From the NCBI GenBank assembly GCA_902519455.1, contig CABYJT010000003.1, positions 1 to 41,860 on the forward strand: a DNA stretch of 41,860 nt, read 5' to 3'. Shown here piece after piece: positions 33,591 to 41,860 of the stretch (position 1 is its first letter; each line of letters begins with the position of its first letter). This DNA is from an uncultured Pelagibacteraceae bacterium. Its GTDB lineage: Bacteria; Pseudomonadota; Alphaproteobacteria; Pelagibacterales; Pelagibacteraceae. The position numbers and the translations under genes were made by a program. Below the pieces are notes generated by a model that saw only the letters and a program-made list of their open reading frames with translations, had not been told where the DNA came from and ran no database searches.

Positions 33591-34195
33591 GTATAAAAAA
33601 AATTCACAAAGAACAGCCTGAAACTTTTAAATTTAATGATAAAAGTATGGAGGCTGCAAATAAAATAGTTTCTAATTATCCAGATGGGAAACAACAGAGC
33701 GCGGTTATGGCTTTGTTATATATAGCTCAAAGGCAAAACGATAATTGGATACCGTTACAAGCAATGAAATATATAGCTAAATTTTTAGACATGCCTTACA
33801 TAAAAGTTTATGAGGTAGCAACTTTTTATTCAATGTATAATTTATCACCAGTTGGTAAATATTTCTTTCAGGTTTGTACTACAACACCTTGTATGCTTAG
33901 AGGGGCATATGATTTAGTTAAAGTTTGTAAAAATAAAATATCTGAAAAAGAAAATGTATTATCTGAGGATGGAAAAATTTCTTGGATGGAAGTTGAATGT
34001 TTAGGCGCATGTGTTAATGCTCCAATGATGCAAGTTAATGAAGATTATTACGAAGACTTGAATGATAAAAAACTTGAAGAAATAATTGAAACGATATACC
34101 AAAATAAAATTCCAAAACCAGGATCTTACTCAGGAAGAATAAATGCAGAACCAGTTAACAATAGAAAAACTTTATTAGGAAACAAAAATGCTTAA
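33587..34195 (+). CDS. nuoE: NADH-quinone oxidoreductase subunit E
   Basis: The 202-residue protein carries the [2Fe-2S] cluster N1a with cysteines in [16 protein letters not shown] and [20 protein letters not shown]. The upstream helical part has [20 protein letters not shown] and [20 protein letters not shown]. It is part of the NADH-oxidising module with NuoF and NuoG. The C-terminal extension after about residue 165 ([17 protein letters not shown]) is typical of the alphaproteobacterial/mitochondrial form. It overlaps nuoF by 8 bases. Confidence 0.96.
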   Translation: MSIKKIHKEQPETFKFNDKSMEAANKIVSNYPDGKQQSAVMALLYIAQRQNDNWIPLQAMKYIAKFLDMPYIKVYEVATFYSMYNLSPVGKYFFQVCTTTPCMLRGAYDLVKVCKNKISEKENVLSEDGKISWMEVECLGACVNAPMMQVNEDYYEDLNDKKLEEIIETIYQNKIPKPGSYSGRINAEPVNNRKTLLGNKNA

Positions 34196-35519
34196 AGACG
34201 AAGATAGAATATTTCAAAATTTGTACAATGACAGTGGTGTTGATATCAAGTCTGCTAAATTAAGAAATGATTGGAATGGAACAAAAGAAATTTTAGAAAA
34301 AGGAAGAGATTGGATAATCAATGAAGTTAAATCTTCAGAGCTTAGAGGACGTGGTGGAGCTGGTTTCCCAACTGGTCTAAAATGGTCATTTGCACCTAAA
34401 GAAGTAGGGTCTAGACCTCATTACTTAGTTATCAATGCTGATGAGTCAGAACCTGGAACATGTAAAGATAGAGATATATTAAGATTTGAACCTCACAAAT
34501 TAATAGAAGGATGTTTAATTGCTTCTTACGCAGTTAATGCCCATAAATGTTACATTTATATTAGAGGTGAATATTTTAATGAAGGACAAAAACTTCAAAC
34601 TGCAATCGATGAGGCTTATAAAAATAATTTAATAGGTAAAAATGCATTAAATTCAGGATGGGATTTAGATATTTATATTCATTATGGTGCTGGTGCCTAT
34701 ATTTGTGGTGAAGAAACTGCACTACTGGAGAGTTTGGAAGGAAAAAAAGGACAACCAAGATTAAAACCACCATTTCCTGCATTAATTGGATTATATGGAT
34801 GTCCTACTATCATAAATAATGTTGAGACTGTTGCGGCTGTTCCCACAATTCTAAGAAGAGGAGCAAAATGGTTTAGTTCACTTGGAAGAGCTAAAAACAC
34901 TGGAACAAAAATTTATTGTATTTCTGGAAATGTCAATAACCCATGTAACGTTGAGGAAGAAATGGGAGTTCCACTTAAGGAATTAATTGAAACTCACGCT
35001 GGTGGTGTAGTTGGTGGATGGGACAATCTCAAAGCAGTAATACCCGGTGGTTCTTCTATGCCAATGTTACCTAAAGAAATTTGTGACAACATGAAAATGG
35101 ATTTTGATGCATGTGTTGAAAATAAAACAGGACTAGGAACAGCTGGTATTGTTGTGATTAATAATGACCAAGATATTATTAAGTGTATGGCAAGAATAGC
35201 TAGATTTTATAAACATGAAAGTTGTGGTCAGTGTACTCCATGTAGGGAAGGATCTGGATGGATGTGGAGAATGTTGGAAAGAATGGCTGCAGGTGAGGCA
35301 ACCCCAGACGAAGTGGATATGCTTTTTGATGTAACAAAACAAATAGAAGGTCATACAATTTGTGCTTTTGGTGAAGGTTCATCTTGGCCAGTTCAAGGAT
35401 TAATCAGACATTTTAAAGATGAAATACTAGAAAGAAATAAATTTGACCCCGTTGTGAAAAAAAACAAAAATATTCCATACCTTGTTGATCAACATTTATT
35501 AGAAAAGGAAAATGCCTAA
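34188..35519 (+). CDS. nuoF: NADH-quinone oxidoreductase subunit F
   Basis: The 443-residue 51-kDa subunit binds NADH and [18 protein letters not shown] (NADH), [14 protein letters not shown], and [19 protein letters not shown] (FMN site). The [4Fe-4S] cluster N3 is bound by [15 protein letters not shown] and the later cysteine in [13 protein letters not shown]. It takes electrons from NADH and passes them to the cluster chain. It overlaps nuoE and nuoG by 8 bases each. Confidence 0.97.
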   Translation: MLKDEDRIFQNLYNDSGVDIKSAKLRNDWNGTKEILEKGRDWIINEVKSSELRGRGGAGFPTGLKWSFAPKEVGSRPHYLVINADESEPGTCKDRDILRFEPHKLIEGCLIASYAVNAHKCYIYIRGEYFNEGQKLQTAIDEAYKNNLIGKNALNSGWDLDIYIHYGAGAYICGEETALLESLEGKKGQPRLKPPFPALIGLYGCPTIINNVETVAAVPTILRRGAKWFSSLGRAKNTGTKIYCISGNVNNPCNVEEEMGVPLKELIETHAGGVVGGWDNLKAVIPGGSSMPMLPKEICDNMKMDFDACVENKTGLGTAGIVVINNDQDIIKCMARIARFYKHESCGQCTPCREGSGWMWRMLERMAAGEATPDEVDMLFDVTKQIEGHTICAFGEGSSWPVQGLIRHFKDEILERNKFDPVVKKNKNIPYLVDQHLLEKENA

Positions 35520-37539
35520 ATTAAAAGTAAACGACATTGATATTGAAGTTGAAGATGGTCTAACAGTACTCCAGGCTTGTGAACAAGCCGGAGCTGAGAT
35601 ACCAAGATTTTGTTATCATGAAAAACTTTCCATAGCTGGGAATTGTCGTATGTGTTTGGTTGAAATGGAAAAGTCGCCAAAACCTATAGCTTCATGTGCA
35701 ATGCCTGCAACTGAGGGTATGGTTATTAAAACAAATACAGAAAAAGTTGAAAAAGCAAGAAAAGGTGTGATGGAATTTTTGTTAGCCAACCATCCATTAG
35801 ACTGTCCTGTTTGTGATCAAGGTGGTGAGTGTGATTTACAGGATCAATCAATGTTTTACGGAATTGATAAATCACGATTTAAAGAGAATAAAAGATATGT
35901 ACCTGAAAAATACATGGGTCCATTAATAAAAACTCAAATGACTAGATGTATTCATTGTACTAGATGTATTAGATTTGCTACTGAAGTAGCTGGAGTACCA
36001 GAATTAGGAGCGATCGGACGTGGAGAAAACATGGAAATTACTACATATTTAGAAAAATCTATGGAGTCTGAAATGTCAGCTAATGTAATTGATTTATGTC
36101 CAGTTGGTGCATTAACTTCTAAACCTTATGTGTTCGAAGCAAGACCTTGGGAATTAAAAAAAACTGAAACAATCGATGTTATGGACGCCGTCGGGTCAAA
36201 CATTAGAGTGGATACTTATGATTGGGAAGTAAAAAGAGTTTTACCAAGAATTAATGAGGAAATTAATGAGGAATGGATTTCTGATAAAACAAGATATGCA
36301 TGCGATGGATTAAAAAATCAAAGATTAGACACTCCATTAATAAAAAATGATGGAAATTTTGAAGAAATAAGTTGGCAAGATGCATACAAAAAAATTAAAG
36401 AAAAAATTTTAAAAACTTCACCAGACAAAATAGTTGGTTTAACTGGCGACATGACAAATATGGAAACTATGTTTAGTGTAAAAAACTTATTTCAAAAAAC
36501 ATTAAATTCTAGCTATTTAGACTCAAGAGCTAATCATACTTACATAAATTTTAAAAATAGAAGTAACTACCTATTTAACTCCCGCATAGAAGGGATTGAA
36601 GAAAGCGATCTTATATTATTAATAGGCACAAACCCAAGATTTGAGGCAACTATATTAAACTCAAGAATAAGAAAAACTTATTTAAAAAATAAAATTGAAA
36701 TATTTTCTTTAGAGGATGTGGGTGATTTAACTTATCCTTATAAAGTTTTAGAAAATAATTCAAAAGTGATTAATAAAATAATTAAAAATGAACACGATCT
36801 TTCAAATAAAATTGCCAGTGCAGAAAAACCTCTGATTATCTTAGGTCAATCAATTTTAAACAGTAAAAATGGTGCATATATATTTGAAGAGTTAAAAAAG
36901 TATTTAACCAGTATTAAAAAAATTGATAATAATTGGAATTCACTAAATATTTTATCAACTGATGCATCGGCTGTTGGTTCTTATGATTTAGGCATTTTTT
37001 CCTCAAATAATGGAAGCAATAAAACCCTTGAGAAAATCGAAGATAGTGAAGCAGAGATTATTTTTTTATTAGGTCAAGACAACCTCAAGATTAAAAAAAA
37101 TAATGAATTTATAATTTATATTGGTAGTCATGGTGATAAAGGCGCAGGTATGGCAGATCTTATATTGCCTGGTGCTGCCTATACTGAACAAGACGGTTAT
37201 TTTACAAACTTAGAAGGAAAGCTCCAAAAAGCTTATAAAGCTTCATATCCACCAGGAGAAGCTAAAGAAGATTGGCAAATAATTAATGAATTATCATCAA
37301 CTATCCATGGAAATTCTTTATTTAATAATAAAGATGAACTACTTAAATCTATGCAAAACTATTTAAATAATCAAAATATTAAAAATTTTGAAGTACCTTC
37401 ATATAATTTTAATGATGAAATAATATTAGTTGAAGATATTGATTATTACTATTCTAATACAATTGCACGTGCATCCAAAACAATGTCAGAGTGTAGATAC
37501 GAAAGAGCTAATTTGAAAAAAACCGGAACTGAGGGTTAA
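35512..37539 (+). CDS. nuoG: NADH-quinone oxidoreductase subunit G
   Basis: The 675-residue 75-kDa subunit has an N-terminal ferredoxin-like domain with [2Fe-2S] cysteines in [15 protein letters not shown] and SCAMPA. The histidine/cysteine set [19 protein letters not shown] (cluster N5) and [12 protein letters not shown] with [13 protein letters not shown] (cluster N4) follow. The long C-terminal part has the molybdopterin-oxidoreductase fold without cofactor, of mitochondrial NDUFS1 size. The E. coli-type extra N7 cluster motif is not seen. Its TAA shares one base with the nuoH ATG. Confidence 0.95.
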   Translation: MPKLKVNDIDIEVEDGLTVLQACEQAGAEIPRFCYHEKLSIAGNCRMCLVEMEKSPKPIASCAMPATEGMVIKTNTEKVEKARKGVMEFLLANHPLDCPVCDQGGECDLQDQSMFYGIDKSRFKENKRYVPEKYMGPLIKTQMTRCIHCTRCIRFATEVAGVPELGAIGRGENMEITTYLEKSMESEMSANVIDLCPVGALTSKPYVFEARPWELKKTETIDVMDAVGSNIRVDTYDWEVKRVLPRINEEINEEWISDKTRYACDGLKNQRLDTPLIKNDGNFEEISWQDAYKKIKEKILKTSPDKIVGLTGDMTNMETMFSVKNLFQKTLNSSYLDSRANHTYINFKNRSNYLFNSRIEGIEESDLILLIGTNPRFEATILNSRIRKTYLKNKIEIFSLEDVGDLTYPYKVLENNSKVINKIIKNEHDLSNKIASAEKPLIILGQSILNSKNGAYIFEELKKYLTSIKKIDNNWNSLNILSTDASAVGSYDLGIFSSNNGSNKTLEKIEDSEAEIIFLLGQDNLKIKKNNEFIIYIGSHGDKGAGMADLILPGAAYTEQDGYFTNLEGKLQKAYKASYPPGEAKEDWQIINELSSTIHGNSLFNNKDELLKSMQNYLNNQNIKNFEVPSYNFNDEIILVEDIDYYYSNTIARASKTMSECRYERANLKKTGTEG

Positions 37540-38540
37540 TGGACTCTTATTTTTCAATATTATTTACTGAAGTTTATAAAATTTTATTTTTATTAGTACC
37601 TGTTTTAGTTTCTGTTGCAATGATAGTTTGGCTTGATAGAAGAGTTTGGGCCTTTGTGCAAAAAAGGAGAGGGCCTAATGTTGTTGGTCCATTTGGTTTA
37701 TTTCAATCATTAGCTGATGCATTAAAATATATCTTTAAAGAAATAATAATACCTGCAAGCTCAAACAAGCTTGTATTTGTATTAGCTCCAGTCGTGACTA
37801 TGACATTAGCATTAATATCATGGGCCGTAATACCATTTGATGAAGGTTTTGTTCTAGCTGACATTAATGTTGGTATTTTATATCTTTTCGCAGTTTCATC
37901 ATTAGGTGTATATGGAATAATTATGGGAGGATGGGCCTCCAACTCTAAATACCCTTTTTTAGGTGCAATCAGATCTGCTGCACAAATGGTATCATATGAA
38001 GTTTCAATAGGAGTCATAATAATCAATGTTCTATTATGTGTTGGATCTTTAAACTTAAGCGACATTGTTATGGCACAACAAAACTTATGGTTTGTAATTC
38101 CTTTGTTTCCTATGTTTGTAATTTTTTTTATTTCTGCATTAGCAGAAACAAACCGTCCTCCATTTGATTTACCAGAAGCAGAAGCAGAATTAGTGGCAGG
38201 ATATCAAACTGAATATTCAGGAATGATGTATGCTATGTTTTGGTTAGGAGAGTATGCAAATATTTTGTTAATGTGTGCAATGGGAGCAGTTTTATTTTTA
38301 GGTGGCTGGTTATCTCCAATAGATATTTTCCCATTTAATGTTATACCAGGTCCATTTTGGTTAATCTTTAAAATATTATTTTTATTTATTTTATTTGCGT
38401 TAGTTAAAGCAACTGTTCCAAGATACAGATATGACCAATTAATGAAGCTTGGTTGGAAGATATTTCTCCCGTTTTCACTATTTTATGTTGTTTTAACTTC
38501 AAGTTTTTTACTATATTTTGATTTACTACCAGGAAAATAA
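37539..38540 (+). CDS. nuoH: NADH-quinone oxidoreductase subunit H
   Basis: The 333-residue protein has about eight membrane helices and the ND1-family signatures: [20 protein letters not shown] near residue 30, [27 protein letters not shown] and [20 protein letters not shown]. The acidic and arginine-rich loops contact the quinone chamber and begin the proton path. Last bases abut the nuoI ATG directly. Length and motifs are regular. Confidence 0.97.
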   Translation: MDSYFSILFTEVYKILFLLVPVLVSVAMIVWLDRRVWAFVQKRRGPNVVGPFGLFQSLADALKYIFKEIIIPASSNKLVFVLAPVVTMTLALISWAVIPFDEGFVLADINVGILYLFAVSSLGVYGIIMGGWASNSKYPFLGAIRSAAQMVSYEVSIGVIIINVLLCVGSLNLSDIVMAQQNLWFVIPLFPMFVIFFISALAETNRPPFDLPEAEAELVAGYQTEYSGMMYAMFWLGEYANILLMCAMGAVLFLGGWLSPIDIFPFNVIPGPFWLIFKILFLFILFALVKATVPRYRYDQLMKLGWKIFLPFSLFYVVLTSSFLLYFDLLPGK

Positions 38541-39026
38541 ATGAAAATTTCAAGATTATTAAAAACTATATTCATGATTGATTTTGTGACTGGTTTATTG
38601 ATTGCAATAAAAGAGACTTTTAAGGAAAAAAAAACAATCAATTATCCTTTTGAAAAAGGATCTTTAGGAACAAGGTCTAGAGGGGAGCACGCTCTTAGAA
38701 GATATCCTAATGGTGAAGAAAGATGTATAGCATGTAAGCTTTGCGAAGCTGTATGTCCTGCTCAAGCTATTACAATTGAATCAAAAGAAAGAGATGATGG
38801 TAGTAGAAAAACAGTAAGATATGATATTGATATGCTTAAGTGCATATACTGCGGTCTTTGTGAAGAGTCATGTCCTGTAGATGCAATTGTCCAAGGTCCT
38901 AATTTTGAATTTGCAACAGAGTCTAGAGAAGAGCTTTATTATACAAAAGAAAAACTCTTGGAAAATGGAGACAGGTGGGAAAACATTTTAGCCGCTAATA
39001 TAAAGGCTGATAGTTCTCACAGGTAA
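38541..39026 (+). CDS. nuoI: NADH-quinone oxidoreductase subunit I
   Basis: The 161-residue protein carries two [4Fe-4S] clusters (N6a and N6b) on the repeated motifs [19 protein letters not shown] (about residues 55-75) and [17 protein letters not shown] (about 94-112). The N-terminal amphipathic part anchors it to the membrane arm. It links NuoG to NuoB in the electron wire. The gene starts right after nuoH ends and is followed after 4 bases by nuoJ. Confidence 0.97.
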   Translation: MKISRLLKTIFMIDFVTGLLIAIKETFKEKKTINYPFEKGSLGTRSRGEHALRRYPNGEERCIACKLCEAVCPAQAITIESKERDDGSRKTVRYDIDMLKCIYCGLCEESCPVDAIVQGPNFEFATESREELYYTKEKLLENGDRWENILAANIKADSSHR

Positions 39027-39030
39027 TCTT

Positions 39031-39666
39031 ATGATTGCTCACTCAGTTTTCTTCTATATTTTCTCCTTAATAGCTATTGTTTCTGCAGTCATGGTAACAG
39101 TCTCAAAAAATACTGTTCACTCTGTATTTTTTTTAATCCTCGATTTCATTAGCATATCCTGTTTGTTTATTATGATAGGTGCAGAATTTTTAGGCATGAT
39201 AATGCTTATAGTTTATGTTGGAGCGGTTGCAGTTTTATTTTTATTTGTTGTAATGATGTTAAACGTAGCTGAACAAAAAGGTCAGTGGTTTAGCTCAAGG
39301 TGGGATGGAGGGACCCATATACCAGTTGGTTTATTAGTTAGCTTAATCATTTTTTTTGAACTTATAATTGTAATTGGAGGATGGAAATATAAACCCGATT
39401 TATTAAATAGTCTTTCTATAAACATATCTAAAGAAGTCACTAATACTAGATCTATTGGAAACGTTTTATATACGGATTATATACTTCTATTTCAAATTTC
39501 AGGAATGATTTTGTTAGTTGCTATGATAGGAGCAATTGTTTTAACTTATAGAGAAAGAGCCGGAGTTAAAAGACAAAGTTATGTTAAGCAAATTTCTAGA
39601 GAAAGAGATGAAGGTGTTGATTTAGTTGAGGCTGAGAGAAATAAAGGAGTTAAAATAGATGCTTAG
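39031..39666 (+). CDS. nuoJ: NADH-quinone oxidoreductase subunit J
   Basis: The 211-residue protein has five predicted membrane helices. The ND6 pattern is [19 protein letters not shown] near residue 22 and [29 protein letters not shown], then a soluble loop and [19 protein letters not shown]. It forms the membrane-arm segment with the conserved pi-bulge helix that couples quinone reduction to proton pumping. The charged C-terminal tail (about 30 residues, [20 protein letters not shown]) is typical of alphaproteobacterial NuoJ. It overlaps nuoK by 8 bases. Confidence 0.95.
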   Translation: MIAHSVFFYIFSLIAIVSAVMVTVSKNTVHSVFFLILDFISISCLFIMIGAEFLGMIMLIVYVGAVAVLFLFVVMMLNVAEQKGQWFSSRWDGGTHIPVGLLVSLIIFFELIIVIGGWKYKPDLLNSLSINISKEVTNTRSIGNVLYTDYILLFQISGMILLVAMIGAIVLTYRERAGVKRQSYVKQISRERDEGVDLVEAERNKGVKIDA

Positions 39667-39970
39667 TATAGGTTTAGGGCATTATTTAACATTAGCCGCA
39701 ATTATATTTACTATTGGTGTTGTGGGTATTTTTCTTAATAGAAAAAATGTAATAGTTATTTTAATGAGCATTGAGCTAATTTTACTTGCAGTAAACATTA
39801 ACCTTGTTGCCTTTTCAATATTTATCAATGATTTAAGTGGGCAAATATTTACACTATTCATTTTAACAGTTGCTGCAGCAGAGGCAGCTATTGGATTAGC
39901 CATAATTGTAGTTTATTTCAGAAATTCAGACACAATAAGAGTTGAAGAGATTAAAAATTTAAAAGGATAA
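39659..39970 (+). CDS. nuoK: NADH-quinone oxidoreductase subunit K
   Basis: The 103-residue protein has three membrane helices with the ND4L signatures [20 protein letters not shown], including the buried glutamate, and [20 protein letters not shown] with the second conserved glutamate. These residues belong to the proton path next to NuoJ and NuoN. Its ATG lies inside the last codons of nuoJ, and nuoL begins one base after its stop. Confidence 0.97.
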   Translation: MLSIGLGHYLTLAAIIFTIGVVGIFLNRKNVIVILMSIELILLAVNINLVAFSIFINDLSGQIFTLFILTVAAAEAAIGLAIIVVYFRNSDTIRVEEIKNLKG

Positions 39971-39971
39971 A

Positions 39972-41860
39972 ATGGAATATCTAATTTTATTTCTACCTCT
40001 AATAGGTTCAATAATTAGTGGTTTTTTTGGAAAAAAAATAGGAGACAGAAATTCTCAAATTTTGACAAGTTCGTTTGTGAGTATTTCAGCAATACTCTCT
40101 TTATTTGTTTTGTATAAAGTTATTAGCTCAGATTATTCAAACAATCTTGTTATAGCTACTTGGATTAATTCTGGAACATTAAATGTTAACTGGTCAATAA
40201 AAATTGATACCTTATCAGCAGTTATGTTTGTTGTAGTAAATTTTGTTTCAGCTTTGGTGCATATTTATTCAATTGGTTACATGTCACACGATCCTCATAA
40301 AACAAGATTCATGGCATATTTGTCTTTATTTACTTTTGCAATGTTAACTTTAGTAAGTTCAGATAATTTTATTCAACTATTTTTTGGATGGGAAGGTGTA
40401 GGCTTATGCTCATATTTTTTAATCGGATTTTGGTTTAAAAAAGAGAGTGCAAACAAGGCTGCAATAAAAGCCTTTGTTGTTAATAGAGTTGGTGACTTTG
40501 GTTTAGCGCTTGGAATTTTTCTGATTTTTTATATTTTTGGTACAGTCAATTATGACGAAGTTTTTGAACAAATCCCAAATGTTTTAGATAAAAAAATAAA
40601 TTTCATTGGTATTAATATAGAAATTATTGATTTGATTTGTTTACTTTTATTAATTGGAGCAATGGGTAAATCAGCTCAATTTTTATTACACACATGGTTG
40701 CCAGATGCTATGGAAGGCCCAACGCCAGTGTCTGCACTAATTCACGCTGCAACAATGGTAACTGCTGGAGTATTTCTGATCGTTAGATGCTCACCTATTT
40801 ATGAATATTCCCCATTAGCTCTTACAGTTATAACTATAATTGGAATGACTACTGCTTTCTTTGCGGCAACAGTCGCACTTGTTCAAAATGATATTAAAAA
40901 AATTATTGCTTATTCTACTTGTAGTCAATTAGGTTATATGTTTTTTGCTGCCGGGGTAGGTGCATATAATGTTGCGATGTTTCATCTATTTACACATGCC
41001 TTTTTTAAAGCTTTACTTTTTTTGGGAGCTGGTGCTGTAATACATTCATTTAATGACGAACAAGATATAAATAAAATGGGTGGAGTTATAAAGAAACTCC
41101 CATACACATATGTATTAATGCTTATTGGGACTCTTGCTTTAACAGGTTTTCCGTTTTTATCAGGTTTCTATTCTAAAGATGCAATAATAGAATTTGCGTA
41201 CCTAAGAGGAAATGGAGTTGGAATACTTGCAGCTTTTGTCGGTATTGTTACAGCTTTATTAACATCAATTTATTCCTGGAGACTCATATTTAAAACATTC
41301 CATGGTAATTTTAATAATAAAGAACTTAGTGTTGATAAAATACACGAGTCTCCTTTGGTTATGATTGCTCCTTTAATTATCTTAGCAATAGGAGCTATTT
41401 TTGCAGGTATGGCCTTTAAAGGTTTGTTTATAGGTCATGAGATAGCATATGAATTTTGGGGTAAATCTATAAAATTTTTAGAACCACTAAGTACAGATCA
41501 TCCACCAACGTGGTTTTTGTTTTTAACGCCTATACTTGTTACCTCTGCAATTCCATTTTCTTATTATTTATATCTAAAAAATACAAACATAGTAAATGGA
41601 CTGAAAGAAATGAATGAACCAATTTATCAATTTTTAGTTAAGAAATGGTACTTCGATGAAATGTACGATTATTTATTTGTTAATCCTTCAAAAAAAATTG
41701 GAAAGTTTTTATGGAAAAAAGTTGATGGATCAATAATAGATAAATTTGGTCCTGATGGGATTTCAAGTGTAATTAAAAATTTATCAATTAAAGCAGTCAA
41801 ATTTCAATCTGGATTTATTTATCAATATGCATTTGTTATGTTGATTGGATTTTCAGTTTT
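39972..41860 (+). CDS. nuoL: NADH-quinone oxidoreductase subunit L (3' end beyond window)
   Basis: The frame opens at ATG 39972 (MEYLILFLPLIGSIISGFFG) and stays open to the window edge, 629 complete codons. Antiporter-like ND5 features are FFGWEGVGLCSYFLIGFWF with the key glutamate, NRVGDFG, and MGKSAQFLLHTWLPDAMEG followed by PTPVSALIHAATMVTAGVF with pump histidines. The last visible codons (KAVKFQSGFIYQYAFVMLIG) match the conserved end of NuoL, so only a handful of residues are missing. nuoM and nuoN are expected downstream. Confidence 0.95.
   Translation, partial: MEYLILFLPLIGSIISGFFGKKIGDRNSQILTSSFVSISAILSLFVLYKVISSDYSNNLVIATWINSGTLNVNWSIKIDTLSAVMFVVVNFVSALVHIYSIGYMSHDPHKTRFMAYLSLFTFAMLTLVSSDNFIQLFFGWEGVGLCSYFLIGFWFKKESANKAAIKAFVVNRVGDFGLALGIFLIFYIFGTVNYDEVFEQIPNVLDKKINFIGINIEIIDLICLLLLIGAMGKSAQFLLHTWLPDAMEGPTPVSALIHAATMVTAGVFLIVRCSPIYEYSPLALTVITIIGMTTAFFAATVALVQNDIKKIIAYSTCSQLGYMFFAAGVGAYNVAMFHLFTHAFFKALLFLGAGAVIHSFNDEQDINKMGGVIKKLPYTYVLMLIGTLALTGFPFLSGFYSKDAIIEFAYLRGNGVGILAAFVGIVTALLTSIYSWRLIFKTFHGNFNNKELSVDKIHESPLVMIAPLIILAIGAIFAGMAFKGLFIGHEIAYEFWGKSIKFLEPLSTDHPPTWFLFLTPILVTSAIPFSYYLYLKNTNIVNGLKEMNEPIYQFLVKKWYFDEMYDYLFVNPSKKIGKFLWKKVDGSIIDKFGPDGISSVIKNLSIKAVKFQSGFIYQYAFVMLIGFSV

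Noticed and set aside
1-41860. Mobile elements, CRISPR arrays, integrases, tandem repeats
   Set aside because: I saw no transposase-like protein, no regularly spaced direct repeats and no att-like duplication at the tRNA genes.

Overview
The window looks like chromosomal DNA of a streamlined, AT-rich marine alphaproteobacterium, most likely of the SAR11 clade (Pelagibacterales). The grounds are a G+C content near 30 %, A/T-ending codons, gene spacings of a few bases or 1-14 base overlaps, an alphaproteobacterial tig-clpP-clpX-lon block, a nuoA-L operon with mitochondrial-type NuoG and NuoE, and a TRAP transporter set within small-molecule catabolic genes. I found no rRNA, CRISPR array, prophage, insertion sequence or integrase.

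Layout. 1-2.9 kb (+): a PLP aminotransferase, an atypical SDR, a secreted SOUL-type haem-binding protein and a secreted cupin. 2.88-3.24 kb (-): a compact unit of about 39 % G+C with a candidate promoter, two tiny overlapping reading frames and a clean intrinsic terminator. It could encode small proteins or be a structured RNA, and it is the least explained part of the window. 3.28-8.94 kb (-): a tightly coupled six-gene run transcribed in the order GMC oxidoreductase, TerC/YjbE membrane protein, SDR, M23 peptidase, hydratase/FAH-fold enzyme, creatinase/ectoine-hydrolase-like M24 protein. 9.0-14.6 kb (+), divergent from it: a Baeyer-Villiger-type flavin monooxygenase, an exported FKBP-rhodanese fusion, an SDR, an aldehyde dehydrogenase and a 3-hydroxyisobutyrate-dehydrogenase-like enzyme. 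14.6-17.9 kb (+): a TRAP transporter with two palindromes upstream and an intrinsic terminator after the binding-protein gene. 17.9-22 kb: a DMT exporter (-), an NCS1 permease, a zinc alcohol dehydrogenase and a DUF3047 protein. 22-24.6 kb: YbgC thioesterase, family 5 uracil-DNA glycosylase, a second hydroxyacid dehydrogenase, DUF1289, and two small membrane-protein genes of 45 and 56 codons.

24.6-30.6 kb: tRNA-Leu(UAG), trigger factor, ClpP, ClpX and Lon form the protein folding and degradation block. 30.7-41.9 kb: tRNA-Val(UAC), tRNA-Asp(GUC) and nuoA to nuoL (nuoL runs off the window) encode respiratory complex I.

The 3.3-21 kb section reads as an organic-solute uptake and oxidation region: a TRAP importer and an NCS1 permease surrounded by dehydrogenases, a flavin monooxygenase, a hydratase-like enzyme and a metal-ligand-free M24 hydrolase. 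The substrate cannot be read from the sequence, and whether these genes form one pathway is inference.
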